Source of the DNA: Prevotella sp.
Lineage (GTDB): Bacteria; Bacteroidota; Bacteroidia; Bacteroidales; Bacteroidaceae
DNA: 40,518 nucleotides
Reading direction: 5' to 3'
NCBI GenBank assembly: GCA_017557405.1
Contig: JAFYYV010000054.1
Location: forward strand, 1 to 40,518
Numbering within the stretch: the stretch's first letter is position 1; each line of letters starts with the position of its first letter. Positions 18,151-28,626 of this stretch are shown piece after piece. The translations under genes were made by a program, and so were the position numbers. The notes under the pieces were generated by a model that was not told the origin of the DNA, did not search any database, and worked only from the letters and a program-made list of their open reading frames with translations.

Positions 18151-19785
18151 ATGCGAATCAAAAAAAGACTGATGCTGATGGCTTGCATGGCGTTTTTCGC
18201 CATGAGCCTTTCAGCAGCTGAGGGTGACAGCACGAAGATTCAGAATCCAATGCTGTGGGCTGATGTGCCCGATCCAGATGTCATTCGTGTGGGCGACACT
18301 TTCTATCTGGTGTCAACCACGATGCACCTGATGCCAGGCGCACCAGTTATGGCCTCTAAGGATTTGAAGAACTGGGAGACCGTTGGCTATATCTTCGATA
18401 AACTGACAGACTCTCCCAAGTATGATTTGTTGGAAGGTACTGTTTACGGACGTGGACAGTGGGCCACCTCACTGAAATACCACAATGGCAAGTTCTATGC
18501 TTTATTGGCTCCCAACGAGCAGGGTGCAATGGGTGATACCTATATCTTCTCTGCCCCGAAGGCTGAAGGACCTTGGACCATTGTCTCCCGTATGCGTCAT
18601 TTCCATGATTGTTCGTTGTTCTTCGATGATGACGATCGTGTCTATGTTGTCTATGGTACAGGTGAGATGATGGAGTTGAAGAAGGACTTGAGTGATGTCA
18701 TTGAGGGTACTTACAAGCGTATCTTCCAGCGTGAAGCCGATGAGACAGGTCTGTTGGAAGGATCACGTGTTATCAAACATAACGGCAAGTACTATCTGCT
18801 CATGATCTCACAATCCTACGCTCCTGGGCGTCATCGTCGTGAAGTATGTTATCGCGCTGATGACATTCATGGTCCTTATGAGAAGAATGTCATTCTGGAG
18901 AGCGACTTCGGTGGCTTCCCCTATGTGGGGCAAGGAACGATAGTCGATACGGAAGACGGTGATTGGTACGGCATTATCTTCCAGGATCGTGGTGGTGTAG
19001 GCCGCGTACTGACACTCTCGCCTGTTCGCTGGATTGATGGTTGGCCGATGATTGGCGATGAGAATGGCAAGGTTCCTGAGACGATGCGTCCTTATAAGAG
19101 CGGACAGCCTGTGAAGTCAATCGTGTGTAGCGATGATTTTGAGAATACGAAGTTGGGACTTCATTGGCAGTGGAACCATAATCCCATTGACAATGCTTGG
19201 AGTCTCTCGGAGCATCCTGGTTTCCTGCGTTTGAAGACCAATCGTGTGGTGGAAAACCTTTATCTGGCTCCCAACACTATCACCCAGCGAATGGAAGGTC
19301 CGAAATGCAGTGCTGTCGTGAAACTCGATTATTCTCATTTGAAGGATGGAGACCGTGCTGGTTTTGCTGCTTTCAATAGTGAAACGGGTGCGTTGACCAT
19401 CAAGCGTGTTGGCAAGACGGTGTATTTGGAGATGGAAGAGCTGGCTGCTCAATTGTCAGATCGCGAAAAAGCCATCACTAAGTATGACGAGAAGATGATT
19501 GCAAGTGTCTCGCTCACGAAATTATCGCCAAAATCCACCAAGATATGGTTGCGTATTGATGGCGATTTCCGTGCTGGTCAGCGTGGTGGACGTGATGCTG
19601 CCAATTTCTACTATAGCCTTGATGGTGAGCAGTGGACGAAGATTGGAACCGATGATTATAGGATGCGTTTCGATTGGCGTCGTTTCTTCATGGGTTCGAA
19701 ATTCGCAGTGTTCTGCTATGCTACGAAGAAGGCTGGTGGTTGGCTGGATGTAGATAGTTTCAATTACAAGAAGATAACTGAATAA
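18151..19785 (+). CDS. GH43 beta-xylosidase/arabinofuranosidase
   Basis: A 544-residue secreted glycoside hydrolase of family 43. The signal peptide ends near SLSAAEG (residue 24). The five-bladed propeller carries the catalytic base Asp41 (VPDPDVIRVG), the pKa-modulating Asp153 (FHDCSLFFDDD) and the acid Glu203 (LLEGSRV). A C-terminal beta-sandwich (about residues 325-540, LHWQWNHNPIDNAWSL onwards) is of the kind often attached to xylan-active GH43 enzymes. Family members release xylose or arabinose from xylo-oligosaccharides or arabinoxylan; which one cannot be told from the motifs. It lies 46 nt after the esterase gene and 4 nt before the GH31 gene, so it is the middle gene of the operon. 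Confidence 0.9.
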   Translation: MRIKKRLMLMACMAFFAMSLSAAEGDSTKIQNPMLWADVPDPDVIRVGDTFYLVSTTMHLMPGAPVMASKDLKNWETVGYIFDKLTDSPKYDLLEGTVYGRGQWATSLKYHNGKFYALLAPNEQGAMGDTYIFSAPKAEGPWTIVSRMRHFHDCSLFFDDDDRVYVVYGTGEMMELKKDLSDVIEGTYKRIFQREADETGLLEGSRVIKHNGKYYLLMISQSYAPGRHRREVCYRADDIHGPYEKNVILESDFGGFPYVGQGTIVDTEDGDWYGIIFQDRGGVGRVLTLSPVRWIDGWPMIGDENGKVPETMRPYKSGQPVKSIVCSDDFENTKLGLHWQWNHNPIDNAWSLSEHPGFLRLKTNRVVENLYLAPNTITQRMEGPKCSAVVKLDYSHLKDGDRAGFAAFNSETGALTIKRVGKTVYLEMEELAAQLSDREKAITKYDEKMIASVSLTKLSPKSTKIWLRIDGDFRAGQRGGRDAANFYYSLDGEQWTKIGTDDYRMRFDWRRFFMGSKFAVFCYATKKAGGWLDVDSFNYKKITE

Positions 19786-19789
19786 TGTG

Positions 19790-22321
19790 ATGAAACGTGG
19801 ATTGTTCTTGTTGTTGCTGTCAATAGATTTCATGACGGCGACTGCTCAGACTTTTTTATTGGGAGATGGGCGATTGACGGTGGAGCCTTTGGCAAAGAAT
19901 GCCATTCGCATTCGATATGTGGAGGACAATCAACAAGCAATCTCCTCGAAGGCGGAATCGTTGCCTGAGTGGATTTATGTATCGGAAGAAGGTGGGAAAG
20001 CATCTTCTTCCGATATTTCCGTTAATGTCGATGGGCAGACATTGGTTGTCAAAGACAAAGCAGGAAACGTGGTTTTCAAAGCCGTTGAACATCGATTGAC
20101 TCCCTCCGAGGTTGCTGGCCAACCCACCCATGAAGCCCGTTTGTCATTTAGTTCACCCGAGGACGAATTCCTTTTTGGGCTTGGACAGTTTCAAGATGGA
20201 TATAATAATGTTCGTGGATTGTCGCGTAGGCTGACTCAAGTGAACACGCAGATATCCATTCCGATGCTGTTGTCAAGCAAGGGTTATGGCATTTTGTGGA
20301 ATAATTACGGATTGGTTGATTTCAATCCAGCCGACCATCATGTGGAATTGGTGAGAGGTGCTGCAACAGGAACAAGTGAAGTGGTAAACGTCACTTCAAC
20401 CGAAGGCGGAAGGAGGGAAGTGCGCGAACGCAATATCTTTGAAGCCGCTATCGACATTGAAGAGTCTGGAGATTATTCTTTGATGCTTGATGTCGGTCAG
20501 TCAATGGCGCGCCGGCATAATCTTTCCATCGATGGGCAAACCGTCATTGAGATGCAGAACATGTGGCTTCCTCCCACAGCATCGAAGATTGTGAGGTTGG
20601 AAAAAGGTCATCATGTGTTGAAAGCCGAACTTTCCAGGGGAGACAAACCTGTGCTATATTATAAGAAGGTAAACAATGAAACGGTTTTCCGTTCACCAGT
20701 TGCCAATGCGGTGGATTATACGGTTTTCGTTGGAACTCCCGATGAGATTATCGCTACTTACCGCGAATTGACGGGCAATGCACCGCTGATGCCGCAATGG
20801 GCTCTTGGTTATATTCATTGCCGTGAGCGATTCCATTCGCAAGATGAGATTCTCTCAACCGCTCAGCGTTTTCGTAAAGAGCAATTGCCTGTGGACGTTT
20901 TGGTGCAAGATTGGCAATATTGGGGGCGTTATGGATGGAATTCCATGAAGTTTGACGAGGCCGATTACCCAAATCCGCGCCAATTGACTGACAGCTTGCA
21001 TGCACAAAACATTCGTTTGATGGTGTCGGTGTGGTCGAAGATTGACAAAGCGTCAGAAGTGGGGCGGCAGATGGAGCAAGATGACCATTATATCGCTGGA
21101 ACCGATTGGATAGACTTCTTCTCTTCAGATGCGGCTTCGGCTTATTGGCGGAACTTCAGCAAGAGGCTCGTACCGCTTGGAATTGATGCTTGGTGGCAAG
21201 ATGCTACTGAGCCCGAGAACGATGACCTTGTTGGTCGCCGTGTGAATAATGGTAAATGGGTGGGTGAACTGGTTCGAAATGTTTATCCGTTGATGGTCAA
21301 CAAGACGGTATATGAAGGCTTGTTGGCCGATACTTCCACTCGTCCCATGATACTCACTCGTTCAGGTTTTTCGGGCATTCAACGATACGGAGCAGCCTTG
21401 TGGAGCGGTGATGTTGGCAACGATTGGGAGACATTGCGTAGGCAAATCACGGCAGGACTTGGTCTGCAAGCGGCTGGAATCCCTTGGTGGACCTACGATG
21501 CAGGAGGCTTTTTCCGCCCAAACAATCAATATTCCAATCCCGATTACATCGAGCGGATGTTGCGTTGGATAGAGACAAGTGTCTATCTGCCGTTGATGCG
21601 CGTTCATGGCTACATGAGCAACACAGAACCTTGGAACTATGGAGCTGAGGCCCAATCCGTCATTGCCGAGTGTTTGAAAGAGCGCTATCGGCTGATGCCC
21701 TATATCTATAGCAACGCGGCTGATGTTTCCTTCAATGGCTCCACCTTGATGCGCCCGTTGGTGTTCGATTTCTATAACGATGCAGAGGCACTTGCACAAA
21801 AGGGTGAGTACATGTTTGGTCGTTCGCTCCTTGTGAATCCCATTACTGAACCCAATGTCAGCCAATGGTCGACATATTTGCCGAAAACCATAGGAGGTTG
21901 GTTTGATTATCGTACTAACAAGCGTTATGCTGGTGGGCAGATGGTGGATGTTGCTGCCGACAAGGCTCATATTCCTGTGTTTGTGCGGGGTGGAAGCATT
22001 CTGCCGTTAGGTCCCGAAAGCCAATATGTGGGTGAGCATCCTGATGCAATATTGACCATTCGGGTGTATCCTGGTGCTGATGGCAATTTTGTCCTGTATG
22101 AAGATGATGGAACCACAAGAGCCTACGAACAAGGAGAATGCTCGCGAATCTCATTCAAGTGGGATGAAACCAAACGGCAACTCATGATCGGCAAACGTGA
22201 GGGAAGCTTTGCTGGAATGCAGAAAAAACGACAAATCTCGATTACAATGCCCGATGGCCGTCAAACAACCATCAATTATGCAGGAAAGAAGGTCGTTGTG
22301 AAAGAGCAGCAATTGAAGTGA
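19790..22321 (+). CDS. GH31 alpha-xylosidase-like enzyme with PA14 insert
   Basis: An 843-residue secreted GH31 enzyme. After the signal peptide (near TATAQ, residue 20) comes the N-terminal beta-sandwich. A PA14-like domain (about residues 215-305, RNIFEAAIDIEESGDYSLMLD onward) is inserted before the catalytic barrel. The barrel has nucleophile Asp471 (WWQDATEPEND) and acid/base Asp541 (LWSGDVGNDW), then C-terminal beta domains. A PA14 insert at this place is known in alpha-xylosidases such as Xyl31A of Cellvibrio. Alpha-xylosyl removal from xyloglucan or from complex cereal xylan is therefore likely; alpha-glucosidase activity is the alternative. The ATG at 19790 is preferred over GTG at 19787. 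Last gene of the first unit. Confidence 0.88.
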   Translation: MKRGLFLLLLSIDFMTATAQTFLLGDGRLTVEPLAKNAIRIRYVEDNQQAISSKAESLPEWIYVSEEGGKASSSDISVNVDGQTLVVKDKAGNVVFKAVEHRLTPSEVAGQPTHEARLSFSSPEDEFLFGLGQFQDGYNNVRGLSRRLTQVNTQISIPMLLSSKGYGILWNNYGLVDFNPADHHVELVRGAATGTSEVVNVTSTEGGRREVRERNIFEAAIDIEESGDYSLMLDVGQSMARRHNLSIDGQTVIEMQNMWLPPTASKIVRLEKGHHVLKAELSRGDKPVLYYKKVNNETVFRSPVANAVDYTVFVGTPDEIIATYRELTGNAPLMPQWALGYIHCRERFHSQDEILSTAQRFRKEQLPVDVLVQDWQYWGRYGWNSMKFDEADYPNPRQLTDSLHAQNIRLMVSVWSKIDKASEVGRQMEQDDHYIAGTDWIDFFSSDAASAYWRNFSKRLVPLGIDAWWQDATEPENDDLVGRRVNNGKWVGELVRNVYPLMVNKTVYEGLLADTSTRPMILTRSGFSGIQRYGAALWSGDVGNDWETLRRQITAGLGLQAAGIPWWTYDAGGFFRPNNQYSNPDYIERMLRWIETSVYLPLMRVHGYMSNTEPWNYGAEAQSVIAECLKERYRLMPYIYSNAADVSFNGSTLMRPLVFDFYNDAEALAQKGEYMFGRSLLVNPITEPNVSQWSTYLPKTIGGWFDYRTNKRYAGGQMVDVAADKAHIPVFVRGGSILPLGPESQYVGEHPDAILTIRVYPGADGNFVLYEDDGTTRAYEQGECSRISFKWDETKRQLMIGKREGSFAGMQKKRQISITMPDGRQTTINYAGKKVVVKEQQLK

Positions 22322-22340
22322 TTCTCATCAAATTCTCATT

Positions 22341-22457
22341 GAGCATCTTTGAGTTTGTCATTTGTGGCTTTTGACCTTGTCATTGCATAGCTTTGACCGC
22401 CTCATTGCATAGCTTTGACAGTGTCATTTGTGGTCTTTGACAAATTCAAAGATGCTC
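22341..22457. repeat. four 22-bp repeats (A-B-B-A) inside a 20-bp inverted repeat
   Basis: Four contiguous 22-bp units fill 22355-22442. Units one and four carry TCATTTGTGG (type A); two and three carry TCATTGCATAGCTTTGAC (type B, identical 18-mers at 22380 and 22402). The array is enclosed by GAGCATCTTTGAGTTTGTCA (22341-22360) and its inverted partner (22438-22457) with 19 of 20 matches. The same units recur at 40266-40343. It is not a CRISPR, as there are no spacers. Confidence 0.9.
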
Positions 22458-22464
22458 ATTCGAT

Positions 22465-22480
22465 GTGTCAGGTTACATTT
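22465..22480 (+). promoter_or_regulatory. candidate xylan-regulon operator, copy 2
   Basis: GTGTCAGGTTACATTT, 15 of 16 identical to copy 1. It begins 65 nt upstream of the -7 box of the GH97 operon, against 64 nt at copy 1. It lies directly after the inverted repeat. Confidence 0.55.
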
Positions 22481-22506
22481 AGTGGAGTTTATGAAACAAT
22501 CATGGA

Positions 22507-22537
22507 ATTGAGATATGCTATTTTTTTTGTAACTTTG
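22507..22537 (+). promoter_or_regulatory. promoter of the GH97/GH10-CE1 operon
   Basis: ATTG (22507-22510), a 19-nt spacer and TAACTTTG (22530-22537) fit the Bacteroidota pattern with one mismatch in the -33 box. The leader is about 100 nt. Confidence 0.65.
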
Positions 22538-22639
22538 TAGCGAAATACAACTAGATTTATAATCTGTGGTGACGTTTTTGCTAAAATGAATCCTGTAGCA
22601 GATTGTTGTTGTGATTTGAAGAGAAAGATTAAACGAACT

Positions 22640-24649
22640 ATGATACGAAAACTATTTTTATGTTTGGCTTTGCTGTCTTCGATGGCGGCAAATGCCAGTA
22701 ATGAAGTCGTGAGCCCCGATGGTCGCTTACGTGTGGAATTGGATGTTAAAGATGCGGGAGCAGCAAGTGGAAGCCTTTTCTATCGCGTTATTTACGATGG
22801 CGATGTGGTTTTGGAAGACTCTCCTTTAGGGCTTCTGACGAACATAGGTGATTTCCGCAACGGTCTTTCGTTGAAGGAAGTCCGTACGGAACAAATCAAA
22901 GAGAATTATTCGGTTCGTAATATCAAGCAGAAGGATGTTTCTTATGAAGCTAATGAGTTGGTGGCCGAATTGAATCAAGGTGGCCGTCATGTGATGGACG
23001 TCGAGTTTCGGGTGAGCAATCGCGATGTGGCTTTCCGTTATCGGCTCTTCCCCCCACGTTCGGCTCGTGTGTGTGTCGTGCAGGAGGAGGCTTCAGGTTT
23101 CTCATTTGTAGATGGTACGACAACATTCCTTTGCCCACAATCAAAACCGATGGGTGGATTTGCTCGCACATCACCCAGTTATGAGACTTCCTACTCGCTC
23201 GACGAGGCTGTCGGAAAGAACGGATGGGGTGAAGGTTATTCATTCCCCTGTCTTTTCAAGGTGGAGGCTGCCAATCAAAAACAGGAAACAAAAGCCAAAG
23301 GCAAAGCCAAGAAGGTGGTGAAGCAACCTTATTGGGTGCTACTGAGTGAGACAGGAACCGATGGAGACTATGTGGGTTGCCGATTGTTGAACGTTGATGG
23401 CGGCAACTATCGCATTGGATTCCCCCAAGCTGGCGAACAGAATGGAATGGGTTCTACGGGTGCCGCTTTGCATTTGCCGTCAGCTACTCCTTGGCGAACG
23501 ATAACAGTTGGCGAGGGTTTGGCAAATATCGTTGAGACGACAGCTGCTTGGGATTTGGTTTCGCAGAAGTATGAGCCTTCCCAGGAGTATGTCTATGGAA
23601 AGGGCTCGTGGTCGTGGATTATCGGAATGGATTCAAGTTGCAATTTCGATGAGCAGAAGCGATATATTGATTTCTCGGCCGCAATGGGTTTCCAAACCGT
23701 GCTGATTGATGCCTTGTGGGATGTGCAGATTGGTTATGAGAAAATTGCCGAGTTGGCTCGTTATGGACGTGAACGTGGAGTAGGGCTATTCTTGTGGTAC
23801 AACAGCAATGGTGCCTGGAACGATGCTCCGCAGAGTCCTATCGGGAAGATGAACAATTCTCGTATTCGCCGTCAGGAGATGAAGTGGATGCAAAGCGTTG
23901 GCATTCGTGGCATCAAGGTCGATTTCTTCGGTGGAGACAAGCAGGGAATGATGCAGTTGTATGAGGACATTCTGTCCGATGCCAACGATTTCGGTTTGTT
24001 GGTGATATTCCACGGTTGCACCTTGCCTCGTGGTTGGGAACGTATGTATCCCAATTATGCCGCTTCAGAGGCTGTGTTGGCTTCCGAGAACCTCCACTTT
24101 GGTCAGGGTGCTTGTGATGCTGAGGCTCACAATGCTTGCATTCATCCCTTTGTGAGAAACACGGTGGGTTCGATGGACTTCGGTGGTTCTGCTCTGAACA
24201 AATATTATAATGCAGACAACGCACATGGTACGCAACGAAAGACGAGTGATGTCTTTGCTTTGGCAACTGCTGTGCTTTTCCAGAGTGCTGTCCAGCATTT
24301 CGCTTTGGCACCCAACAATTTGACGGATGCTCCCGCTTGGGCAATTGATTTCATGAAGGAAGTCCCGACTACATGGGATGAAGTTCGCTTTATTGATGGT
24401 TATCCTGGTCGCTACGTGATATTGGCTCGTCGTAGTGGTTCGAAATGGTATGTGGTTGGCATCAATGCAGAGGCTGAGCCGCTGACAAAGACGATTTCAT
24501 TGCCAATGATTGGTGCGGGCAAGTCTTTGAGAATGTATTCGGACAATGCCGAATTGCAAGGAAGCGTGAAGACGATTTCTCAAAACAAGAAGCAACAGAT
24601 TTCTATTGTCATTCCGCAAAATGGTGGGGTGGTGATAGTGAATGATTGA
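22640..24649 (+). CDS. GH97 alpha-galactosidase-like enzyme
   Basis: A 669-residue secreted GH97 enzyme. The signal peptide ends near AANAS (residue 19). An N-terminal beta-sandwich (about residues 20-290) precedes the catalytic barrel and a small C-terminal beta domain. The barrel has GIKVDFF, with Asp428 at the position used as nucleophile by the retaining alpha-galactosidase branch of GH97; the inverting, SusB-like branch lacks it. GKGSWSWI and FHGCTLPRGWER also fit the family. It probably removes terminal alpha-galactose from xylan side chains. The frame extends to an earlier ATG (22586), but that puts 18 polar residues before the signal peptide, so 22640 is chosen. First gene of the second xylan unit. 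Confidence 0.87.
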   Translation: MIRKLFLCLALLSSMAANASNEVVSPDGRLRVELDVKDAGAASGSLFYRVIYDGDVVLEDSPLGLLTNIGDFRNGLSLKEVRTEQIKENYSVRNIKQKDVSYEANELVAELNQGGRHVMDVEFRVSNRDVAFRYRLFPPRSARVCVVQEEASGFSFVDGTTTFLCPQSKPMGGFARTSPSYETSYSLDEAVGKNGWGEGYSFPCLFKVEAANQKQETKAKGKAKKVVKQPYWVLLSETGTDGDYVGCRLLNVDGGNYRIGFPQAGEQNGMGSTGAALHLPSATPWRTITVGEGLANIVETTAAWDLVSQKYEPSQEYVYGKGSWSWIIGMDSSCNFDEQKRYIDFSAAMGFQTVLIDALWDVQIGYEKIAELARYGRERGVGLFLWYNSNGAWNDAPQSPIGKMNNSRIRRQEMKWMQSVGIRGIKVDFFGGDKQGMMQLYEDILSDANDFGLLVIFHGCTLPRGWERMYPNYAASEAVLASENLHFGQGACDAEAHNACIHPFVRNTVGSMDFGGSALNKYYNADNAHGTQRKTSDVFALATAVLFQSAVQHFALAPNNLTDAPAWAIDFMKEVPTTWDEVRFIDGYPGRYVILARRSGSKWYVVGINAEAEPLTKTISLPMIGAGKSLRMYSDNAELQGSVKTISQNKKQQISIVIPQNGGVVIVND

Positions 24650-24707
24650 TATCAACGATACCTCGTGGTGGATTTTAATGATCATCGAAACTAACATTAT
24701 CAATTAA

Positions 24708-27062
<2,355 letters not shown>

Positions 27063-27124
27063 AAACAGACTAGAATAGAAAAGGCAGTTTCCGATGAGAA
27101 GGATTTGCTAATTCTAAATAACAT

Positions 27125-27161
27125 GAGTGCCACTTCGGATTTCCGAGGTGGCGCTCTTTTT
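27125..27161 (+). terminator. strong intrinsic terminator
   Basis: GAGTGCCACTTCGG (27125-27138) pairs with CCGAGGTGGCGCTC (27143-27156) along all 14 positions, two of them G-T, around an ATTT loop. Five T follow. It ends the GH97/GH10-CE1 unit. Confidence 0.9.
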
Positions 27162-27180
27162 GTAGATTGTTGCAAAATTT

Positions 27181-27211
27181 TTTCCAATAGCCGTAGTTTT
27201 TTGTATCTTTG
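27181..27211 (+). promoter_or_regulatory. promoter of the ECF sigma factor gene
   Basis: TTTC (27181-27184), a 19-nt spacer and TATCTTTG (27204-27211). One mismatch from the TTTG consensus. The leader is about 35 nt. No copy of the candidate xylan operator lies upstream. Confidence 0.65.
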
Positions 27212-27251
27212 TGCGTCTAATGGGTAAAAAAACAATTGAACAGACAAGACA

Positions 27252-27734
27252 ATGACAACATTAGAACAGCAATTTTCGCAAATGACTCGCGAACACAAGA
27301 GTACCATCTACACCGTGTGCTATATGTTTTCGCAAGATGCCGACGAGGTGAATGACCTGTTCCAAGAGGTACTAGTCAATCTTTGGAAAGGCTTCGATAA
27401 CTTCGAGCATCGTAGTGACATCAAGACGTGGATCTATCGTGTCGCCCTTAACACCTGTATCTCTATTGACAGAAAAAAGAAGCGGCGCTCATCCGAAGTC
27501 CGCCTGACGATGGACATTAACCTCTTTGAAGACCGTGACGAGGACACCAAGCAAGTGGACATGCTCCACAAGCGCATCTCCAAACTCCAGCCCTTCGATC
27601 GTGCGATTGTCCTGCTTTGGCTTGAGAACCTCAGTTATGAGGAAATAGGACAGATTGTTGGTATCACGGCTAAGAATGTCAGCGTCCGCCTGTTCAGAAT
27701 TAGAGAGCAATTAAAGAAAATGTCTAACGAATAA
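27252..27734 (+). CDS. ECF-type RNA polymerase sigma factor
   Basis: A 160-residue sigma-70 family protein of the extracytoplasmic-function type. Region 2 reads NDLFQEVLVNLWKGFDNFEHRSDIKTWIYRVA (about residues 36-67), with the Trp/Tyr-rich core for -10 melting. Region 4 reads LSYEEIGQIVGITAKNVSVRLFRIREQL (about 127-154), a helix-turn-helix for -35 recognition. No extra domain. The membrane protein starting 12 nt downstream is probably co-transcribed and may control the factor. It lies between two xylan units, behind its own promoter, so it could be an independent pair or a further regulator. Nothing in the sequence identifies its target promoters. Confidence 0.88.
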   Translation: MTTLEQQFSQMTREHKSTIYTVCYMFSQDADEVNDLFQEVLVNLWKGFDNFEHRSDIKTWIYRVALNTCISIDRKKKRRSSEVRLTMDINLFEDRDEDTKQVDMLHKRISKLQPFDRAIVLLWLENLSYEEIGQIVGITAKNVSVRLFRIREQLKKMSNE

Positions 27735-27746
27735 AACTTACCCATT

Positions 27747-28358
27747 ATGAACAACGATTTTGAAAACAACATGAACGAGACTCAGTTCGAGGACATGCGC
27801 CAGCAGATGAATACGCTGAAGAATAAACTCAATCAGCAAGAGATTGTGAACGACCGCATCATCCGCCGTTCCATGAAGAAGACGGTGAGCAACATCACCC
27901 GCCGCTACTATATGATCATAGCCCTCGGAATACTTATGATTCCCTATGGCTATTGGGTTTTCGTCAAGTTGTGTGGTTTGTCCATGGCTTTCTGGATTGG
28001 CACGAGCATCTTTATGCTGGTATGTGCCGGTGCCACCTATTACAACTCTCTTAATCTCTGCGATTCTGGGATGATGAGCCACAGCCTCGTAGAGGCACAC
28101 AGGAAGGTCGCACGCGCTAAGAAGTTCGACAGCAACTGGCTTCTCGTCGGTATTCCAGCATTAATCCTATGGCTTGGATGGCTTTGCTATGAAGTTTATC
28201 TGAAGGAGAATCAGGCCGAGACCGATTATTTCTTCTGGGGAGGTTTCATCGTAGGTACCATCCTCGGTACGTTCCTTGGCCTCACGACTCACTTCAAGAC
28301 CCAACGCCAATATCAGGAAATCATCGACCAAATCGAAGACCTGACCACAGAAAGTTGA
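27747..28358 (+). CDS. membrane protein partnered with the sigma factor
   Basis: A 203-residue protein. The first 50 residues are polar, rich in N, Q, E and M, and likely helical or coiled (MRQQMNTLKNKLNQQEIVNDRI). Four hydrophobic segments follow: about residues 54-74 (YYMIIALGILMIPYGYWVFV), 78-98, 132-148 (LLVGIPALILWLGWLCYEV) and 160-180 (YFFWGGFIVGTILGTFLGL). A cytoplasmic N-terminal domain, membrane segments and the position 12 nt behind an ECF sigma gene suggest an anti-sigma-like role. It has no zinc-binding HxxxCxxC motif, and I recognise no named family. Confidence 0.75.
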   Translation: MNNDFENNMNETQFEDMRQQMNTLKNKLNQQEIVNDRIIRRSMKKTVSNITRRYYMIIALGILMIPYGYWVFVKLCGLSMAFWIGTSIFMLVCAGATYYNSLNLCDSGMMSHSLVEAHRKVARAKKFDSNWLLVGIPALILWLGWLCYEVYLKENQAETDYFFWGGFIVGTILGTFLGLTTHFKTQRQYQEIIDQIEDLTTES

Positions 28359-28383
28359 CTTGCAGACATCGATAATAAGACAT

Positions 28384-28416
28384 ACGTCCCCTTCCCCGCA
28401 ATGGAGGAGGGGACGT
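28384..28416 (+). terminator. possible terminator hairpin
   Basis: ACGTCCCCTTC (28384-28394) pairs with GGAGGGGACGT (28406-28416), an 11-bp stem with one G-T pair. Only a weak T-rich tail follows. Confidence 0.5.
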
Positions 28417-28472
28417 TGCATTTGTGATGGTAGTTTTCTTCGCTTCGTGTTGGCAAAACGATGGTTTCCTTT

Positions 28473-28488
28473 GTGTTAGGTTAAATGG
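28473..28488 (+). promoter_or_regulatory. weak copy of the candidate xylan operator
   Basis: GTGTTAGGTTAAATGG matches GTGTnAGGTTACATTT at 12 of the 15 defined positions. It begins 73 nt upstream of the -7 box, 8-9 nt further than the two strong copies. The rest of the gap 28417-28626 shows nothing else beyond the -7 box. Confidence 0.35.
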
Positions 28489-28545
28489 TAACAAAAACGA
28501 AAGTATGTGAAACGATTTTCAGTTATAGTGTGACATTTGTTTTGT

Positions 28546-28553
28546 ATTTTTGC
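28546..28553 (+). promoter_or_regulatory. -7 box of the GH43-CBM6 unit
   Basis: TATTTTTG matches TAnnTTTG. No TTTG stands at the expected -33 position. The leader to the ATG at 28627 is about 70 nt. Confidence 0.5.
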
Positions 28554-28626
28554 AAAAAATAACTCGTCTGCTCACAGATAGTATAGACCAATTATAGATG
28601 TTTATTAGAAGAAAAAGATATAAGAG

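Noticed and set aside
22355-22442. Possible CRISPR array
   Set aside because: The 22-bp units are contiguous, with no unique spacers, and no cas genes are nearby.
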